Counted from the stretch's first letter, positions 33,892 to 48,148 are shown. The stretch: 64,000 bases of DNA from Mikania micrantha (GCA_009363875.1 CM018697.1:49369484-49433483); one strand, 5' to 3'. Notes: generated by a model from the letters alone, not told the origin. Translations and numbers: made by a program.

Positions 33892-34685
33892 CGGAGCTTC
33901 ATAGTTTTGTTTGTGTTTTTATATTTTGTTTCCTTGTATGTAAAACTCATGTTGTGTATATATGTATGTTTCGTTAATTATTTGTATTGTTTCTGGTTGT
34001 GTTGTTTTATTTAATAATTACGCGACAAACTTATAACGTTTAAATTAAATTAACGTAAACAAACTAATTATAAAATAAAATATTTAGTTAGAATGATTAC
34101 GTAAATAATTAATATCGTTAAAAATGATAACATAACAAACTTATGACGTTTAATTAACATAATAAACGTATATCGTTCAAAATTTAACGTAATAGACGTA
34201 TATCGTTAAAAATTAATAAAATAAATAAATTAAGTTAAAATAAAATAAATAATTTATATACGGCCGGTACTGCCCTTTACGGGCTGTATAAAATGACTCC
34301 ACACCGGTTGACACCCAAATTATCTTGTAAAAATAAGTCAGGGCATGCACTCTATACGGGCCGTACTGACTAGTACGACCCATCTTAGTTCGCTGGGGTG
34401 TTAAAATATAAAAGTGGAGTGTTTAATTAAAATGGCCCAAACAAATCTATACTAACAAAATTGGTCAGCAATTTATCATCTCACATTATTAAAATTGACA
34501 TTGTCGATAGCCTACTGATGAAACTATTTGGAGGGAGATTTATAATTTCATTATTTTAGGAGGGAACATAATTTTGATTGTCTTTTATCTGTAAACCTGA
34601 TTTATATTTTAGGATAAAGCTTTACAGTTTCCTGATTCCTGACAGACTTTTCAATCTTTTTTAGCATGGTTCGTTTGTGTTTTGT
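33892..34685. other. AT-rich intergenic DNA
   Basis: No gene seen. Around 34020-34260 a loose motif (AACGTATATCGTTAAAA and relatives) recurs in very AT-rich sequence. 34260-34400 is more GC-rich (ACGGGCTGTA, ACGGGCCGTA). Probably an eroded repeat of unknown type. Confidence 0.5.
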
Positions 34686-34781
34686 AGTAAAACCACTGTT
34701 GTAAAAATCGGCCTAGGCGGCTGCCTAGGCGTTAGGCGGCCATTTACTGTGTCGATTTTGGCCTAGGTGGGGCTAGGCGGC

Positions 34782-37700
34782 TGTAACATCAGTGCCGGAA
34801 CCGGCACCGGAACAGTGATCGCTACAGTAAAACGAACAGTAATCAGGTACGAACTATACGTGTTTTCATTATTTATCAAATTCATATCATGTTTCATTGT
34901 CATTTCATGTCATCAACGAGCAAATTCAGAATTTGTTCTGAAAACAAAGTTCAGAACAGTGATTCGTAAGTCAGATAATTATCTGACGACATAGAACCAT
35001 CATGTGATTACGTGTTAGGATTCTATTATGTATAAACGTATGTGAGGCTTTACAGAACAAAATAACAACGGATGTTGTTACGTGAATGCTAAACTGACGG
35101 ATTACTCGTATAGGTGACTATCTGTACGAATATATCAGAAGGTTTAACGTTCTGAATGATGTCTAATAATTAGAGAACCATATCGAAAAGTGTAATTATC
35201 GTCGTATTTGATCGGGTGACGATTCGAACAAATACGCGCGATGATCGCGCGATTCGATTTAAACGTTAATTAAATATTTTTGAAATTTTAATAAATTAAA
35301 AGATATTTAGTCAATTTATTAGGAATCACAACCTAAAATAATTTATAACTTCTATTTTTAAAACAGAGTCGTTTCGTTTCGAAAACGACGAGAAAACCGA
35401 CATTTTACGTGAAACCGAGCAAAACCGAACGAACCCGAACGAACCCGGGTATTTCCCTATCATTTAATGTGGCATTTATGGTCACACCAAACCCCACCAA
35501 CCTGAAATTTCCACCATTTTCGTTCACCTCCTCCTCCCCCCTAATCTCTCACTAGAATCCACACTCTCTCTCTAAGCTTTCTTCTTCAATTCTTCACGAA
35601 ATCTTGCATATTTGGTGTCAAAACGACCTTTGTAACACGTAGAACACGAAAGTACAGTGGATCTAAGCTATCATCCATCTGAATCGAAGTAAAATCACGA
35701 TCTTGGTTCGGTTTTAGGGTTTTCAAAAACCCTAGGTTCGAACCCCTTGAAACCGAGTAAACCATTCTCAAAACCTTAGGAAAACCCTACCACAAACACT
35801 TAGGAAAGTGTAGGAACTATCCCCCTTAGTTTCTGGTCGATTAACTTCGAAAATCATGGCAGCCACCACCATGCCTTCGAGCGGCCGAATGACCAGAACC
35901 ACCAGGCCGCCGAATGAACTCCAACCTCCTTTGGCCGAATGAGACAACCACCGAAGCAACACCAGCCTTTATTCGCCGAATGAGTCCCCACCGAACAAAC
36001 TGCCCATTCGCCGAATAGCCCAGGACCCTTTCGACCTTCTCATTCGCTAGTAGCCTTTCGGCCTAGTCCCAGTCGACTACCAGTTTCATTCGACCATCCC
36101 TATTCGGAGTATTCTCATTCGGCTTTGGCCTCCTCATTCGCCAACTTCCCTTCGGCCATGCCCCATACGGCCCAGCAATCCGGCCCAGCACCTCATTCGG
36201 ACCCATGATGGTTCGGTCAAGTTGATGCGGATTGGTTTGCATACATGGGGGCCTAAGGTGTGTGAGTGCATGGGTGTGAGCATGGATTTGGGCCACTTAA
36301 GCCATGCATGGGTGATAACATGGAGGAACGAGCACGTAAACCTTCATGTGTGAGTATGCATGGATTGGGATTCCTTGTGAGTGCATGGGAACATTAGGGT
36401 CATGGCATACACCCGATTAGGGGTATCAAGGAAACAAACATAGAATTAGCATGTAATCAAGAATTAGGGTTTCTTAGCTATGCAGCCACACATGAGTGAA
36501 CTAAGGACCCTCTCAATGACTATGAGAACCATTACAATTGAGATGGCCTATATCACATGAGTTATCTAATGAAAACATAATTGGGATTGTGTTAATGAGA
36601 AAGCTATAAAGACATACAACTAAACTAGATGGTTTTCATAAACTATCTAGGCTTAGTTTAGAAAAGAATTATCAAGAAATCGTTTAAAGAACAAAGTCTA
36701 ATACATGGCCCGAGAGTGGCCCAATGGGCTTAACCCAAGCCCATCATGTTAATTATACCCTACTTTTAAATAAATTACGTTTTAATAAAAAAAAATAAAA
36801 TGTAAACTTTATTAAATTAAATTAAATGGTTTTAAATAAATGCCTAACTTAAAAATGTTGAATTATAGACTTGTAATGTAATTAGAATAAACCCTACTCA
36901 TCTAGGGTTTATTGATGAATAATCTTGAGACTTGGGAGACTTACGGGTAATAAGTTAGATTAAGTTAGATGAATCCTAGAAACACATTAGCATCTAGGAC
37001 ACGTAGTTGCACACCAAGACCGCTTAGATACGATGACTACTATATATATACTTATCGTATTCGAATTCTCTTAAAACAACTCAGGTACTAAAGATACATA
37101 AGCAACCATCAAAGAGCGCGCATTATCTTTTGTGATTCAATTGCACACCAACACAAGTGAGTTCATTGCCGCTTTTCTAACATTTTTGTTTTAAAACGCG
37201 GGGCTGAGAAGCATGCGTAAACTGTTTCATTTAAACTGTTTATTTAAATGCTTTTGTATATTATATGTTTTACATATATATGTTTGTTGATATTCCTAGA
37301 CTTCTGTCTAGGTAATTATTAAACAGATCAAATTATCAAGTTAATTAAAGTACTCTTATGAGTAATAATTTAAATTTAAACTCTAAACAAACCCTTAGGC
37401 CATCAAGCTCAAATTCAAGAATCTAAATTCAAAATGAAATCAAATGAACTAAAACAGAAGATCATATTTTAAAGGAAATCTAATTCAGTGTGGGATCTGA
37501 GAACAAAGAATCATAATCAAGAATCAATTATCATTGTGAATCGTGGAAATTCAAAAGATCAAGATCAAGAGACTCAAGGAATCAGAAATCATAAATGTGT
37601 GTGAATTATTGTAATAATGAAATCATTACAATCTAATGAAATCATTAATACTCAAGTTAAGGTGGATGTCAGTGTGGGATCAAGACCACGTGTAACACAC

Positions 37701-38774
37701 ATAAAGTCCCTTCAGGTATAGTAGACTCTTGTAGTCAAGCTATATGGGCAATAACGTGAACTATCAAATGAAATCAATATCAAAAATCAAGAGAATCAAG
37801 GAGATCAAGAATCAAAGGATATCCGTAAAGTCCCTTCAGGTACAGAAGACCATTGGGTCAGGCTGTACGGGCATCATTAAAATCCCGGCAAGATCAGGAA
37901 TACTCCTTGTGAGTTATACCTGATTATGGGTCACGTGTGAGAGGTTACAACTTGGACAACCACCAACAACTAAGTCTAATTGATTGAGCCAAATAATGCC
38001 CAATCATCATGTCTTAGTTGTATTTAGATGTTTTAATTATTTATTAAATTAAATATTTAACATTTTATTTCTATCATTGACTTTTGGGAGATCATTTAAC
38101 TATGATGAGCTCAAGGGAATCAAGGGTAAATCAAAGTTTGGAAAGCATAATCTAAATCAGAGGTGTGTTAGGTAAAAATGCTTAATTATCATTAATATCA
38201 TTGTCCTATGTGGCTTAGTATGTGGTGGGATGGCGTCTGGGCGGGCTTGTAGGCTCGACTCAGGGGTATGCCCTATACATAAGCATACCGAGCTAGATGA
38301 TACAGGTGATGTTAATGAGGTTAGGGTCTTTACCGAAAGAGGTTTTCAAATCATTTTCAAATACTAAATTAAATGAACTCACCAACCATGTGTTGACTTG
38401 ATCTTTTTGCATGACTTCTCAGGTGACGAACAGGACAGTTAAGAAGTCATTTCTTTTGGACTAGGACTGCCGATAGAAGACTTAGTATTTTGGACCTGCT
38501 TACTTTTGAAGACATCATCATACAAATTATTTTGTATATCTTGTGTAAATACAAGATAGAAATTTATGATGTTGATGGTAGATTTACATTGTTAAATTAT
38601 AAACAATACTGATGTAATTTAACTTTGTAATTCTATTATATTTAGCATTTCTCATTTATATCATGTGCCATGAAAACAATCTGATCATTACAATTATCAC
38701 TCACGATATCGCGCCCCGGGAACCTTCCGCCCGACGGGGAATCCGATCCAACCCCGCCGGCTCGGGGTGTGACA
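34782..38774 (+). repeat. 5' LTR of Tekay element B (3993 bp)
   Basis: Landmarks: CpG block (about 35210-35260), GAAACCGAGC/GAACCCGAAC repeats (35410-35450), weak TATA-like CTATCATTTAATG (about 35457), CT-rich tract (35565-35590), a CCGAATGA/ATTCGG-rich segment (35866-36215), predicted intron 37157-38422, and a GC-rich end with CCCCG/CGGGG arms before the terminal GTGTGACA. Confidence 0.92.
37157..38422 (+). other. Predicted LTR-leader intron (element B, 5' LTR)
   Basis: Donor CACAA|GTGAGTTC, acceptor TTTTTGCATGACTTCTCAG|GTGACG, with CTCACCAACC and GTTGAC 30-50 nt upstream. The 3' LTR copy is 46026-47296. Confidence 0.48.
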
Positions 38775-38942
38775 GATTGGTATCAGAGCCATGGTTATAG
38801 AGAAATATAGGTCACGTATTTAAACGGTTTGGCCTAGACTATAACCTAGGGACCCTGCATATAGAGAACACAAGACTTAAGACTATACTTGCATGTTGTC
38901 TTCTGTATTCGATCATTGCACGAACCAATAATTTTATTGGTT
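38775..38942 (+). promoter_or_regulatory. Primer-binding site and leader of element B
   Basis: TTGGTATCAGAGCCATGG begins at 38777, two bases after the LTR end; TGGTATCAGAGC is the initiator-methionine tRNA type. The ATG of gag follows at 38943. Confidence 0.88.
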
Positions 38943-41900
38943 ATGATCAGAATGCCGCCACGAAGACAACCTCCCCTGTTGACATCAACAGAAGACCAAG
39001 CTCCACACTCTTCGACACCATCACCACCTGATTCACCACCGCCACCTCCTCCACCGCCTCCTCCTCCTCCGCTGCTAACCCAAACATCTGGCCTGAGCAC
39101 AACACCAATGCTGGATCCTGCCACTATCGCATTGGTGACTTTTCTGAGCAGTCAAATGACCAGTCAGATGAAAGAAGCACTACCGGAAATGTTCAGTCGT
39201 TTCCGTAATGAGATCAACAATACTGGCAACTCATCAGGAGAAGCCAGTGGTAATACTGGAAGTTCATCGCATTACTCCAACAAATCCTTTGTAGGATGTA
39301 AGCCACCCAGCTTTAGCGGGTCTGAAGGAGCCGTTGGATTAATCCAATGGATTGAAAAGATAGAAGCCACTCTGGATGTTTGTAGCTGCCCAGAGCACCA
39401 CAAAGTCCGCTATTCAGCTGGAACATTCAACAAGCGGGCTTTGACTTGGTGGAACGATCAAGTTAATGCTAGAGGAAGAGAGGAAGCTATGGCCATGCCA
39501 TGGGAAGACTTCAAGACACTGTTGAGAACGGAATTATGTCCCAAGAATGAGCTGCAGAAACTGGAGGTTGAATTATCCAACCATGTGATGAAGGGGGCAG
39601 ATCATATGGGGTACACTACTCGTTATCACGAGTTAGTTGCTTTGGTGCCAGACATGGTACCAACTTTAGAGAAGAGGATAGACAGATATGTATGGGGACT
39701 TCCCGCCTGCATTCAGGGCATGGTTGTTTCAGCCAACCCTACCACTGTCGAGTCTGCAGTGACATTGGCTGGAAAACTCACTGATCTGATGGTAGCTTCA
39801 GGAGTTTTAAAGAAAGAGGCTGACTCCTGCAAACGCAAGGAAGAGTCTTCAAAGAAGCCACATCACCAGCAACAACCGAAGAAGAAGCAGAAATTCATCA
39901 AGAACTACAGTATGTCTACTCCCCTCAATCAAGTAGCAGCGGCACAACAAAATGTGCCCAAGAAACAGTATACTGGCCCACATCCTCTATGTACTACGTG
40001 CCAGTACCACCATGCTGCAAGCAATCAGTGTCGTCAATGCACAGTTTGTGGAAGAAAAGGGCAATGGGTCCAACAGTCCAGATTCACACCAAATACAGCA
40101 GTCAACAATGCTGCTCTAGCTCTCCCTCCACCAGCCAATCAGAACAATGGTGGATGTTTCAACTGTGGCGAACAAGGCCACTTTGCAAAGAACTGCCCGA
40201 AGAAGGCTCAACAGGCAGTCCAAGCTCCTCGTGGAAGAGCCTTTGTTATCGGAGCACCAGCTGCACGCCAGGACCCAAATGCGGTCACTGGTATGTTTCT
40301 CTTACATGACTTTTATGCATCTGTTCTATTTGACACTGGTGCGGATCAGAGTTTTATCTCTGTCGATTTTGCATGCCAACTAAATTCTATAGAGGAACAG
40401 TTAGACTCCCCTTATATCATAGAAGTAGCTAACGGAAAACAGATCACAGTTAGTACTGTATACAGGAATTGCCCGTTGACACTTAATGGTCATACATTTG
40501 CTATCGATTTGATACCGATGGAGTTGGGTAGTTTCGACATCATTGTTGGAATGGATTGGCTTTCTTCTAACCGATTGGAAGTCATCTGTTCTGAGAAGCT
40601 GCTTCGAGTTCCATTATCAGATGATATTGTATTGGAAGTCAGAGGGGATCAAGCAAAACGAAGTGTCAAAATCATTTCTTGCATAAAGGCACGTAAGTGT
40701 TTACAGAAGCAGTGTGTAGCTTTCCTGGCTCATGTGGTGGAAAAGGAGAAAGACAAGAAAAAGATACAAGACGTACTCGTAGTGAAGGAATATCCAGAAG
40801 TATTCCCTGAAGACCTACCCGGTTTGCCACCTGCGCGACCGGTAGACTTTCGAATTGATTTAGTTCCTGGAGCAACACCAGTTGCTAAATCTCCTTACAG
40901 GCTAGCACCTTCGGAGATGCAGGATTTGTCAAACCAGTTACAGGAGTTACTGGATAAAGGATTCATCAGACCGAGCTACTCACCTTGGGGAGCTCCGGTC
41001 TTGTTCGTGAAGAAGAAAGACGGATCGTTTAGAATGTGCATCGACTATCAAGAACTAAACAAGTTAACTATCAAGAATCGGTATCCATTGCCGAGGATTG
41101 ATGACTTGTTTGATCAGTTACAAGGAGCTCAGTATTTCTCAAAGATCGATCTACGGTCTGGTTATCATCAACTTAGAGTTCAAGACGAAGACATACCGAA
41201 GACGGCTTTCCGAACCAGATATGGGCATTACGAATTCCTGGTGATGCCTTTCGGATTGACGAATGCACCAGCGGTTTTCATGGACCTCATGAACCGAGTG
41301 TGAACCATATTTAGATCAATTTGTCATTGTCTTTATTGATGACATACTGATTTATTCCAAGACCAAAGCAGAGCACGAGCAACATCTCAGAAAGATCTTG
41401 GAGCTGTTGAAGGAAAAGAAACTTTATGCCAAATTCTCAAAATGTGAATTTTGGCTAAGAGAAGTTCAATTTCTGGGTCATGTGGTTAACAGCGAGGGAA
41501 TACACGTAGATCCCGTCAAGATTGAAGCGATAAAGAACTGGGACACTCCGAAGACGCCAACGGAGATACGGTCTTTTCTGGGATTGGCAGGTTATTATAG
41601 GAGGTTCATCTCGAACTTTTCTAAGATAGCTTTGCCTCTCACTAAGTTAACTCAGAAGAGTGAACCGTTTTCTGGGAGCAGAAACAAGAAGATGCTTTTC
41701 ACACATTGAAACAGAAATTGTGTGATGCTCCAATCCTATCTCTCCCAGAAGGATGTGATGACTTTGTCGTGTATTGTGATGCATCCCATCAGGGACTTGT
41801 TTGCGTATTAATGCAACGGGACAAAGTGATCGCGTATGCATCGAGACAGTTGAAAGTTCATGAGAAGAATTACACTACTCATGATCTTGAACTGGGAGCT

Positions 41901-43619
41901 GTAATCTTCGCTCTGAAGATTTGGAGACATTACTTATATGGCACTAAGTGTAACATATTTACGGATCACAAGAGTCTGCATCATATCTTTGATCAGAAGG
42001 AGCTCAATATGCGACAACGCTATTGGGTTGAACTTCTGAATGATTACGATTGTGTGATCAAGTATCATCCGGGAAAGGCGATTGTTGTAGGTGATGCCTT
42101 GAGCCGGAAGGAACGGGTCAAACCCTTGCGCGTTAGAGCAATGGGAATGACTGTGCAGACCAGTTTACAAGACAAGATAGTTCAAGCACAACAAGAGTCA
42201 GTTGACAGAGGAAATTTGAAGAAAGAACTTGACTGCGGAGCAGAGAAACAATTTGAGACTAAGTCCGATGGGATGATCTACTATCAGAATCGGATATGGA
42301 TTCCAACGGTAGACGAATTGAGAAAACTTATCTTCGATGAAGCGCACAAGACTAAATACTCTGTTCACCCAGGCGCTGATAAAATGTACCAAGACTTGCG
42401 TGGATTTTATTGGTGGCCTGGAATGAAGAAAGACATAGCCGAGTATGTTGGTAAATGTCTTACGTGTGCGAAGGTAAACGCGGAACACCAAAAGCCGTCT
42501 GGCTTACTGGAACAGCCTGAGATTCCGCTCTGGAAGTGGGAACAAATAGCTATGGATTTCATTGCCAAGCTACCCCGCACTTCCAGTGGTCATGATACAA
42601 TTTGGGTGATCATTGACCGGTTAATAAAATCTGCTCACTTTTTGCCTATGCGCGAGACATTCATGATGGATAAACTGGAAAGATTGTACATAAACAAGAT
42701 AGTAGTACGCCACGGTGTGCCATTTTCTATTATTTCGGATCGAGACAGCAGATTCACATCAAGGTTCTGGCAATCACTACAGAAATCTCTAGGGACACAG
42801 TTAAATCTGAGTACAGCTTACCACCCACAAATGGATGGTTAAAGCGAACGTACTATTCAAACCCTAGAGGACATGTTAAGAACTTGTATATTGGACTTCG
42901 GTGGGAACTGGGATTCCCATTTGCTACTAATCGAGTTCTCCTACAATAACAGTTATCACAGCAGTATCGGACGTGCACCATTCGAGGCCCTCTATGGTCG
43001 GAAATGTCGATCACCGATCTGTTGGACTGAAGTCGGAGACAATCGAATAACTGGGCCAGAACTTATTCAGGAAACCACTGACAAGATAGCTCAGATTCAA
43101 AGAAGACTACAAGCTAGAAGGAGCAGACAAAAGAGTTACGCCGACAAGCGGCGTAAGCCGTTGGAATTCCAAGTGGGAGATCGTGTAATGTTGAAGGTAT
43201 CCCCATGGAAAGGCGTTGTTCGGTTTGGGAATAAAGGCAAGTTAGCACCACGGTACGTAGGGCCGTTCGAAATCATCGAACGTATTGGTCATGTAGCGTA
43301 TAGACTGAGACTACCAGATGAACTCAGTGGTGTGCAAGAGGTGTTTCACGTCTCAAACCTAAAGAAATGCCTTACTGACGAGTCTCTCGTCATTCCAATC
43401 AAAGAAATTCAAGTCGACGAACAGTTACATTTTATCGAGGAACCTTTGGAGATTATGGATCGCAAGGTTAAACAACTGAGGCGAAGCCGTATTCCTATTG
43501 TAAAGGTTCAATGGAACTCAAGACGCGGACTCGAGTTTACTTGGGAACGTGAAGATCACATGAAGTTAGAGTATCCCCAACTGTTTGAAGAGGAAGCTGT
43601 AACCGGTAACACTTCTTAA
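38943..43619 (+). pseudogene. Gag-pol of Tekay element B, two frameshifts and one stop
   Basis: Close relative of the element A polyprotein, same domain order. Start MIRMPPRRQ at 38943; proline run about 39035-39075. The first zinc knuckle is ruined (CTVCGRKGQWVQQS: His to Gln, Cys to Ser), while the second is intact (CFNCGEQGHFAKNC, about 40160-40200). Protease FDTGADQS about 40330. Reverse transcriptase runs to MDLMNRV, where 2 nt are missing relative to A (about 41300), giving TGA. FIDDIL follows in the shifted frame (about 41335-41350), and a 1-nt deletion near 41670 shifts it back. RNase H YCDASHQG about 41775, integrase about 42360-42900 with a TAA replacing a Gln codon at 42839-42841 inside HPQMDG-SERT, then RYVGPFEI and the chromodomain-like tail EFTWERED. 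Three lesions make self-mobilisation unlikely. Confidence 0.92.
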
Positions 43620-43653
43620 ATTTCGGGACGAAATTTCTCTAACAAGGGGAGCC
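43618..43653 (+). promoter_or_regulatory. Inverted repeat and polypurine tract of element B
   Basis: AAATTTCG-GGA-CGAAATTT (43618-43636), then CTCT and AACAAGGGGAGCC (43641-43653), immediately before the LTR TGTAACATC. Confidence 0.8.
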
Positions 43654-46600
43654 TGTAACATCAATGCCGGAACCGGCACCGGAACAGTGATCGCTACAGT
43701 AAAACGAACAGTAATCAGGTACGAACTATACGTGTTTTCATTATTTATCATATTCATATCATGTTTCATTGTCATTTCATGTCATCAACGAGCAAATTCA
43801 GAATTTGTTCAGAAAAACAAAGTTCAGAACAGTGGTTCGTAAGTCAGATAATTATCTGACGACACAGAACCATCATGTGATTATGTGTTAGGATTCAATT
43901 ATGTATAAACGTATGTGAGGCTTTACAGAACAAAATAACAACGGATGTCGTTACGTGAATGCTAAACTGACGGATTACTCGTATTGGTGACGATCTGTAC
44001 GAATATATCTGAAGGTTTAACGTTCTGAATGATGTCTAATAATTAGAGAACCATATCGAAAAGTGTAATTATCGTCATATTTGATCGGGTGACGATTCGA
44101 ACAAATACGCGCGATGATCGCGCGATTCGATTTAAACGTTAATTAAATATTTTTGAAATTTTAATAAATTAAAAGATATTTAGTTAATTTATTAGGAATC
44201 ACAACCTAAAATAATTTTATAACTTCTATTTTTAAAACCGAGTCGTTTCGTTTCGAAAACGACGAGAAAACCGACATTTTACGTGAAACCGAGCAAAACC
44301 GAACGAACCCGGGTATTTCCCTATCATTTAATGTGGCATTTATGGTCACACCAAACCCCACCAACCTGAAATTTCCACCATTTTCGTTCACCTCCTCCTC
44401 CCCCCTAATCTCTCACTAGAATCCACACTCTTTCTCTCAGCTTTCTTCTTCAATTCTTCACGAAATCTTGCATATTTGGTGTCAAAACGACCTTTGTAAC
44501 ACGTAGAACACGAAAGTACAGTGGATCTAAGCTATCATCCATCTGAATCGAGGTAAAATCACGATATTGGTTCGGTTTTAGGGTTTTCAAAAACCCTAGG
44601 TTCGAACCCCTTGAAACCGAGTAAACCATTCTCAAAACCTTAGGAAAACCCTACCACAAACACCTAGGAAAGTGTAGGAACTCTCCCCCTTAGTTTCCGG
44701 TCGATTAACTTCGAAAATCATGGCAGCCACCACCATGCCTTCGAGCGGCCGAATGACCAGAACCACCAAGCCGCCGAATGAACTCCAACCTCCTTCGACC
44801 GAATGAGACAACCACCGAAGCAACACCAGCATTCATTCGCCGAATGAGGCCCCACCGAACCAACTGCCCATTCGCCGAATAGCCTAGGACCCTTTCGACC
44901 TTCTCATTCGCTGGTAGCCTTTCGGCCTAGTCCCAGTCGACCACCAATTTCATTCGACCATCCCTATTCGGAGTATTCTCATTCGGCTTTGGCCTCCTCA
45001 TTCGCCTACTTCCTTTCGGCCATGCCCCATATGGCCCAGCAATCCGGCCCAGCACCTCATTCGGACCCATGATGGTTCGGTCAAGTTGATGCGGATTGGT
45101 TTGCATACATGGGGGCCTAAGGTGTGTGAGTGCATGGGTGTGAGCATGGATTTGGGCCACTTAAGCCATGCATGGGTGATAACATGGAGGAACGAGCACG
45201 TAAACCTTCATGTGTGAGTATGCATGGATTGGGATTCCTTGTGAGTGCATGGGAACATTAGGGTCATGGCATACACCCGATTAGGGGTATCAAGGAAACA
45301 AACATAGAATTAGCATGTAATCAAGAATTAGGGTTTCTTAGCTATGCAACCACACATGAGTGAACTAAGGACCCTCTCAATGACTATGAGAACCATTACA
45401 ATTGAGACGGCCTATATCACATGAGTTATCTAATGAAAACATAATTGGGATTGTGTTAATGAGAAAGCTATAAAGACATACAACTAAACTAGATGGTTTT
45501 CATAAACTATCTAGGCTTAGTTTAGCAAAGAATTATCAAGAAATCGTTTAAAGAGCAAAGTCTAATACATGGGCCCGAGAGTGGCCCAATGGGCTTAACC
45601 CAAGCCCATCATGTTAATTATACCCTACTTTTAAATAAATTACGTTTTAATAAAACAAATTAAATTGTAAACTTTATTAAATTAAATTAAATGGTTTTTA
45701 AATAAATGCCTAACTTAAAAACGTTGAATTAAAGACTTGTAATGTAATTAGAATAAACCCTACTCATCTAGGGTTTATTGATGAATAATCTCGAGACTTG
45801 GGAGACTTACGGGTAATAAGTTAGATTAAGTTAGATGAATCCTAGAAACACATTAGCATCTAGGACACGTAGTTGCACACCAAGACCGAACCCTAGATAC
45901 GATGACTACTATATATATACATATCGTATTCGAATTCTCTTAAAACGACTCAGGTACTAAAGATACATAAGCAACCATCAAAGAGCGCGCATTATCTTTT
46001 GTGATTTAATTGCACAGCAACACAAGTGAGTTCATTGCCCCTTTTCAAACATTTTTGTTTTAAAACACGGGGCTGAGAAGCATGCGTAAACTGTTTCATT
46101 TAAACTGTTTATTTAAATGCTTTTATTTATTATATGTTTTACATATATATGTTTGTTGATATTCCTAGAGTCCTGTCTAGGTAATTATTAAACAGATCAA
46201 ATTATCAAGTTAATTAAAGTACTCCGGTGAGTAATACTTTAAATTTAAACTCTAAACAAACCCTTAGGCCATCAAGCTCAAATTCAAGAATCTAAATTCA
46301 AAATGAAATCAAATGAACTAAAACAGAAGATCATATTTTAAAGGAAATCTAATTCAGTGTGGGATCTTAGAACAAAGAATCATAATCAAGAATCAATTAT
46401 CATTGGGAATCATGGCAATTCTAAAGATCAAGATCAAGAGACTCAAGGAATCAGAAATCATAAATGTGTGTGAATCATTGTAATAATGAAATCATTACAA
46501 TCTAATGAAATCATTAATACTCAAGTTAAGGTGGATGTCAGTTGTATAGGGAATCAATACCACGTGTAACACACATAAAGTCCCTTCAGGTATAGTAGAC

Positions 46601-47648
46601 TCTTGTAGTCAAGCTATATGGGCAATAACGTGAACTATCAAATGAAATCAATATCAAAAATCAAGAGAATCAAGGAGATCAAGAATCAAAGGATATCCGT
46701 AAAGTCCCTTCAGGTACAGAAGACCATTGGGTCAGGCTGTACGGGCATCATTAAAATCCCGGCAAGATCAGGAATACTCCTTGTGAGTTATACCTGATTA
46801 TGGGTCACGTGTGAGAGGTTACAACTTGGACAACCTCCAACAACTAAGTCTCATTGATTGAGCCAAATAATGCCCAATCATCATGTCTTAGTTGTATTTA
46901 GATGTTTTAATTATTTATTAAATTAAATATTTAACATTTTATTTCTATCATTGACTTTTGGGAGATCATTTAACTATGATGAACTCAAGAGAATCAAGGG
47001 TAAATCAAAGTTTGGAAAGCATAATCTAAATCAGAGGTGTGTTAGGTAAAAATGCTTAATTATCATTAATATCATTGTCCTATGTGGCTTAGTATGTGGT
47101 GGGATGGCGTCTGGGCGGGCTTGTAGGCTCGACTCAGGGGTATGCCCTATACATAAGCGTACCGAGCTGGATGATACAGGTGATGTTAATGAGGTTAGGG
47201 TCTTTACCGAAAGAGGTTTTCAAATCGTTTTCAGATACTAAATTAAATGAACTCACCAACCATGTGTTGACTTGATCTTTTTGCATGACTTCTCAGGTGA
47301 CGAACATGACAGTTAAGAAGTCATTTCTTTTGGACTAGGACTGCCGATAGAAGACTTAGTATTTTGGACCTGCATACTTTTGAAGATATCATCATACAAA
47401 TTATTTTGTATATCTTGTGTAAATACAAGATAGAAATTTATGATGTTGATGGTAGATTTACATTGTTAAATTATAAACAATACTGATGTAATTTAACTTT
47501 GTAATTCTATTATATTTAGCATTTCTCATTTATATCATATGCCATGTAAACAATCTGATCATTACGATTATCACTCACGATATCGCGCCCCGGGAACCTT
47601 CCGCCCGACGGGGAATCCGATCCAACCCCGCCGGCTCGGGGTGTGACA
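43654..47648 (+). repeat. 3' LTR of Tekay element B (3995 bp)
   Basis: Partner of 34782-38774 with many small differences, including one fewer GAACCCGAAC unit near 44300 and a 6-nt change near 45890. Predicted intron 46026-47296. Confidence 0.92.
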
Positions 47649-48148
47649 GCGGCCTAGTCAGATTTTTTATTTTTTTCGAATTTTTTGACTTTTTTGGTCT
47701 TTTTTATGGTAAAAAGAGACCAACTTCATGATTATTTAGACATTTTTAACCCAAAATCCTTAATATGACTCTGAAACATCGAATCTAGCCACTTAACATC
47801 GATATTCATCTCTAAACTTTGAACTTTGAGTTTAAGTTTGAACTTTAAAATACTTGACTTAGTATGTTTAAGTTTTTATTTTTTAAATTATTTGAAGTAT
47901 TATATTAAATTATTGATATTGATGTGTGTATATAATACATATTTGTAAAATTACATATAAAAACTCCAATCCGCCTAGCGCCGATTAATCCCTAGGCGGT
48001 ACCTCGTTGTCTAACTAGTGCCTAGCGACTTCTACAACCATGAGTAAAACCAACACATGAGATAACCCATCATGGGCTAAATTTGCACAATTTCCAAATA
48101 TTGATTAATTGTCCCAAATCGAATTGTTTTCAAAATTTGTGGGTTTGT

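Larger units (their letters stand above)
34782..47648 (+). mobile_element. Tekay/Del-like chromovirus element B, structurally complete, coding region damaged
   Basis: 12.9 kb with perfect GCGGC duplications (34777-34781 and 47649-47653). LTRs are 34782-38774 and 43654-47648. Ends TGTAACATCA and GGGGTGTGACA are as in A. LTR divergence is visibly higher than in A (about 13 differences in the first 460 bp), so it is an older insertion. Order is LTR, primer site, gag-pol, polypurine tract, LTR. Confidence 0.94.
34694..48042. mobile_element. hAT-like non-autonomous element, split by Tekay element B
   Basis: The two outer pieces 34694-34781 and 47654-48042 total about 477 bp. Flanks 34686-34693 and 48043-48050 both read AGTAAAAC, an 8-bp target duplication. 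Ends are CACTGTTGTAAAAATCG and, reverse-complemented, CATGGTTGTAGAAGTCG (13 of 17 match), starting CA as hAT termini do. Subterminal CCTAGGCGG motifs recur at both ends. There is no transposase. Confidence 0.78.

Noticed and set aside
38846..39124. Glycine-rich minus-strand frame
   Set aside because: It is the complement of the proline run at the start of element B gag.
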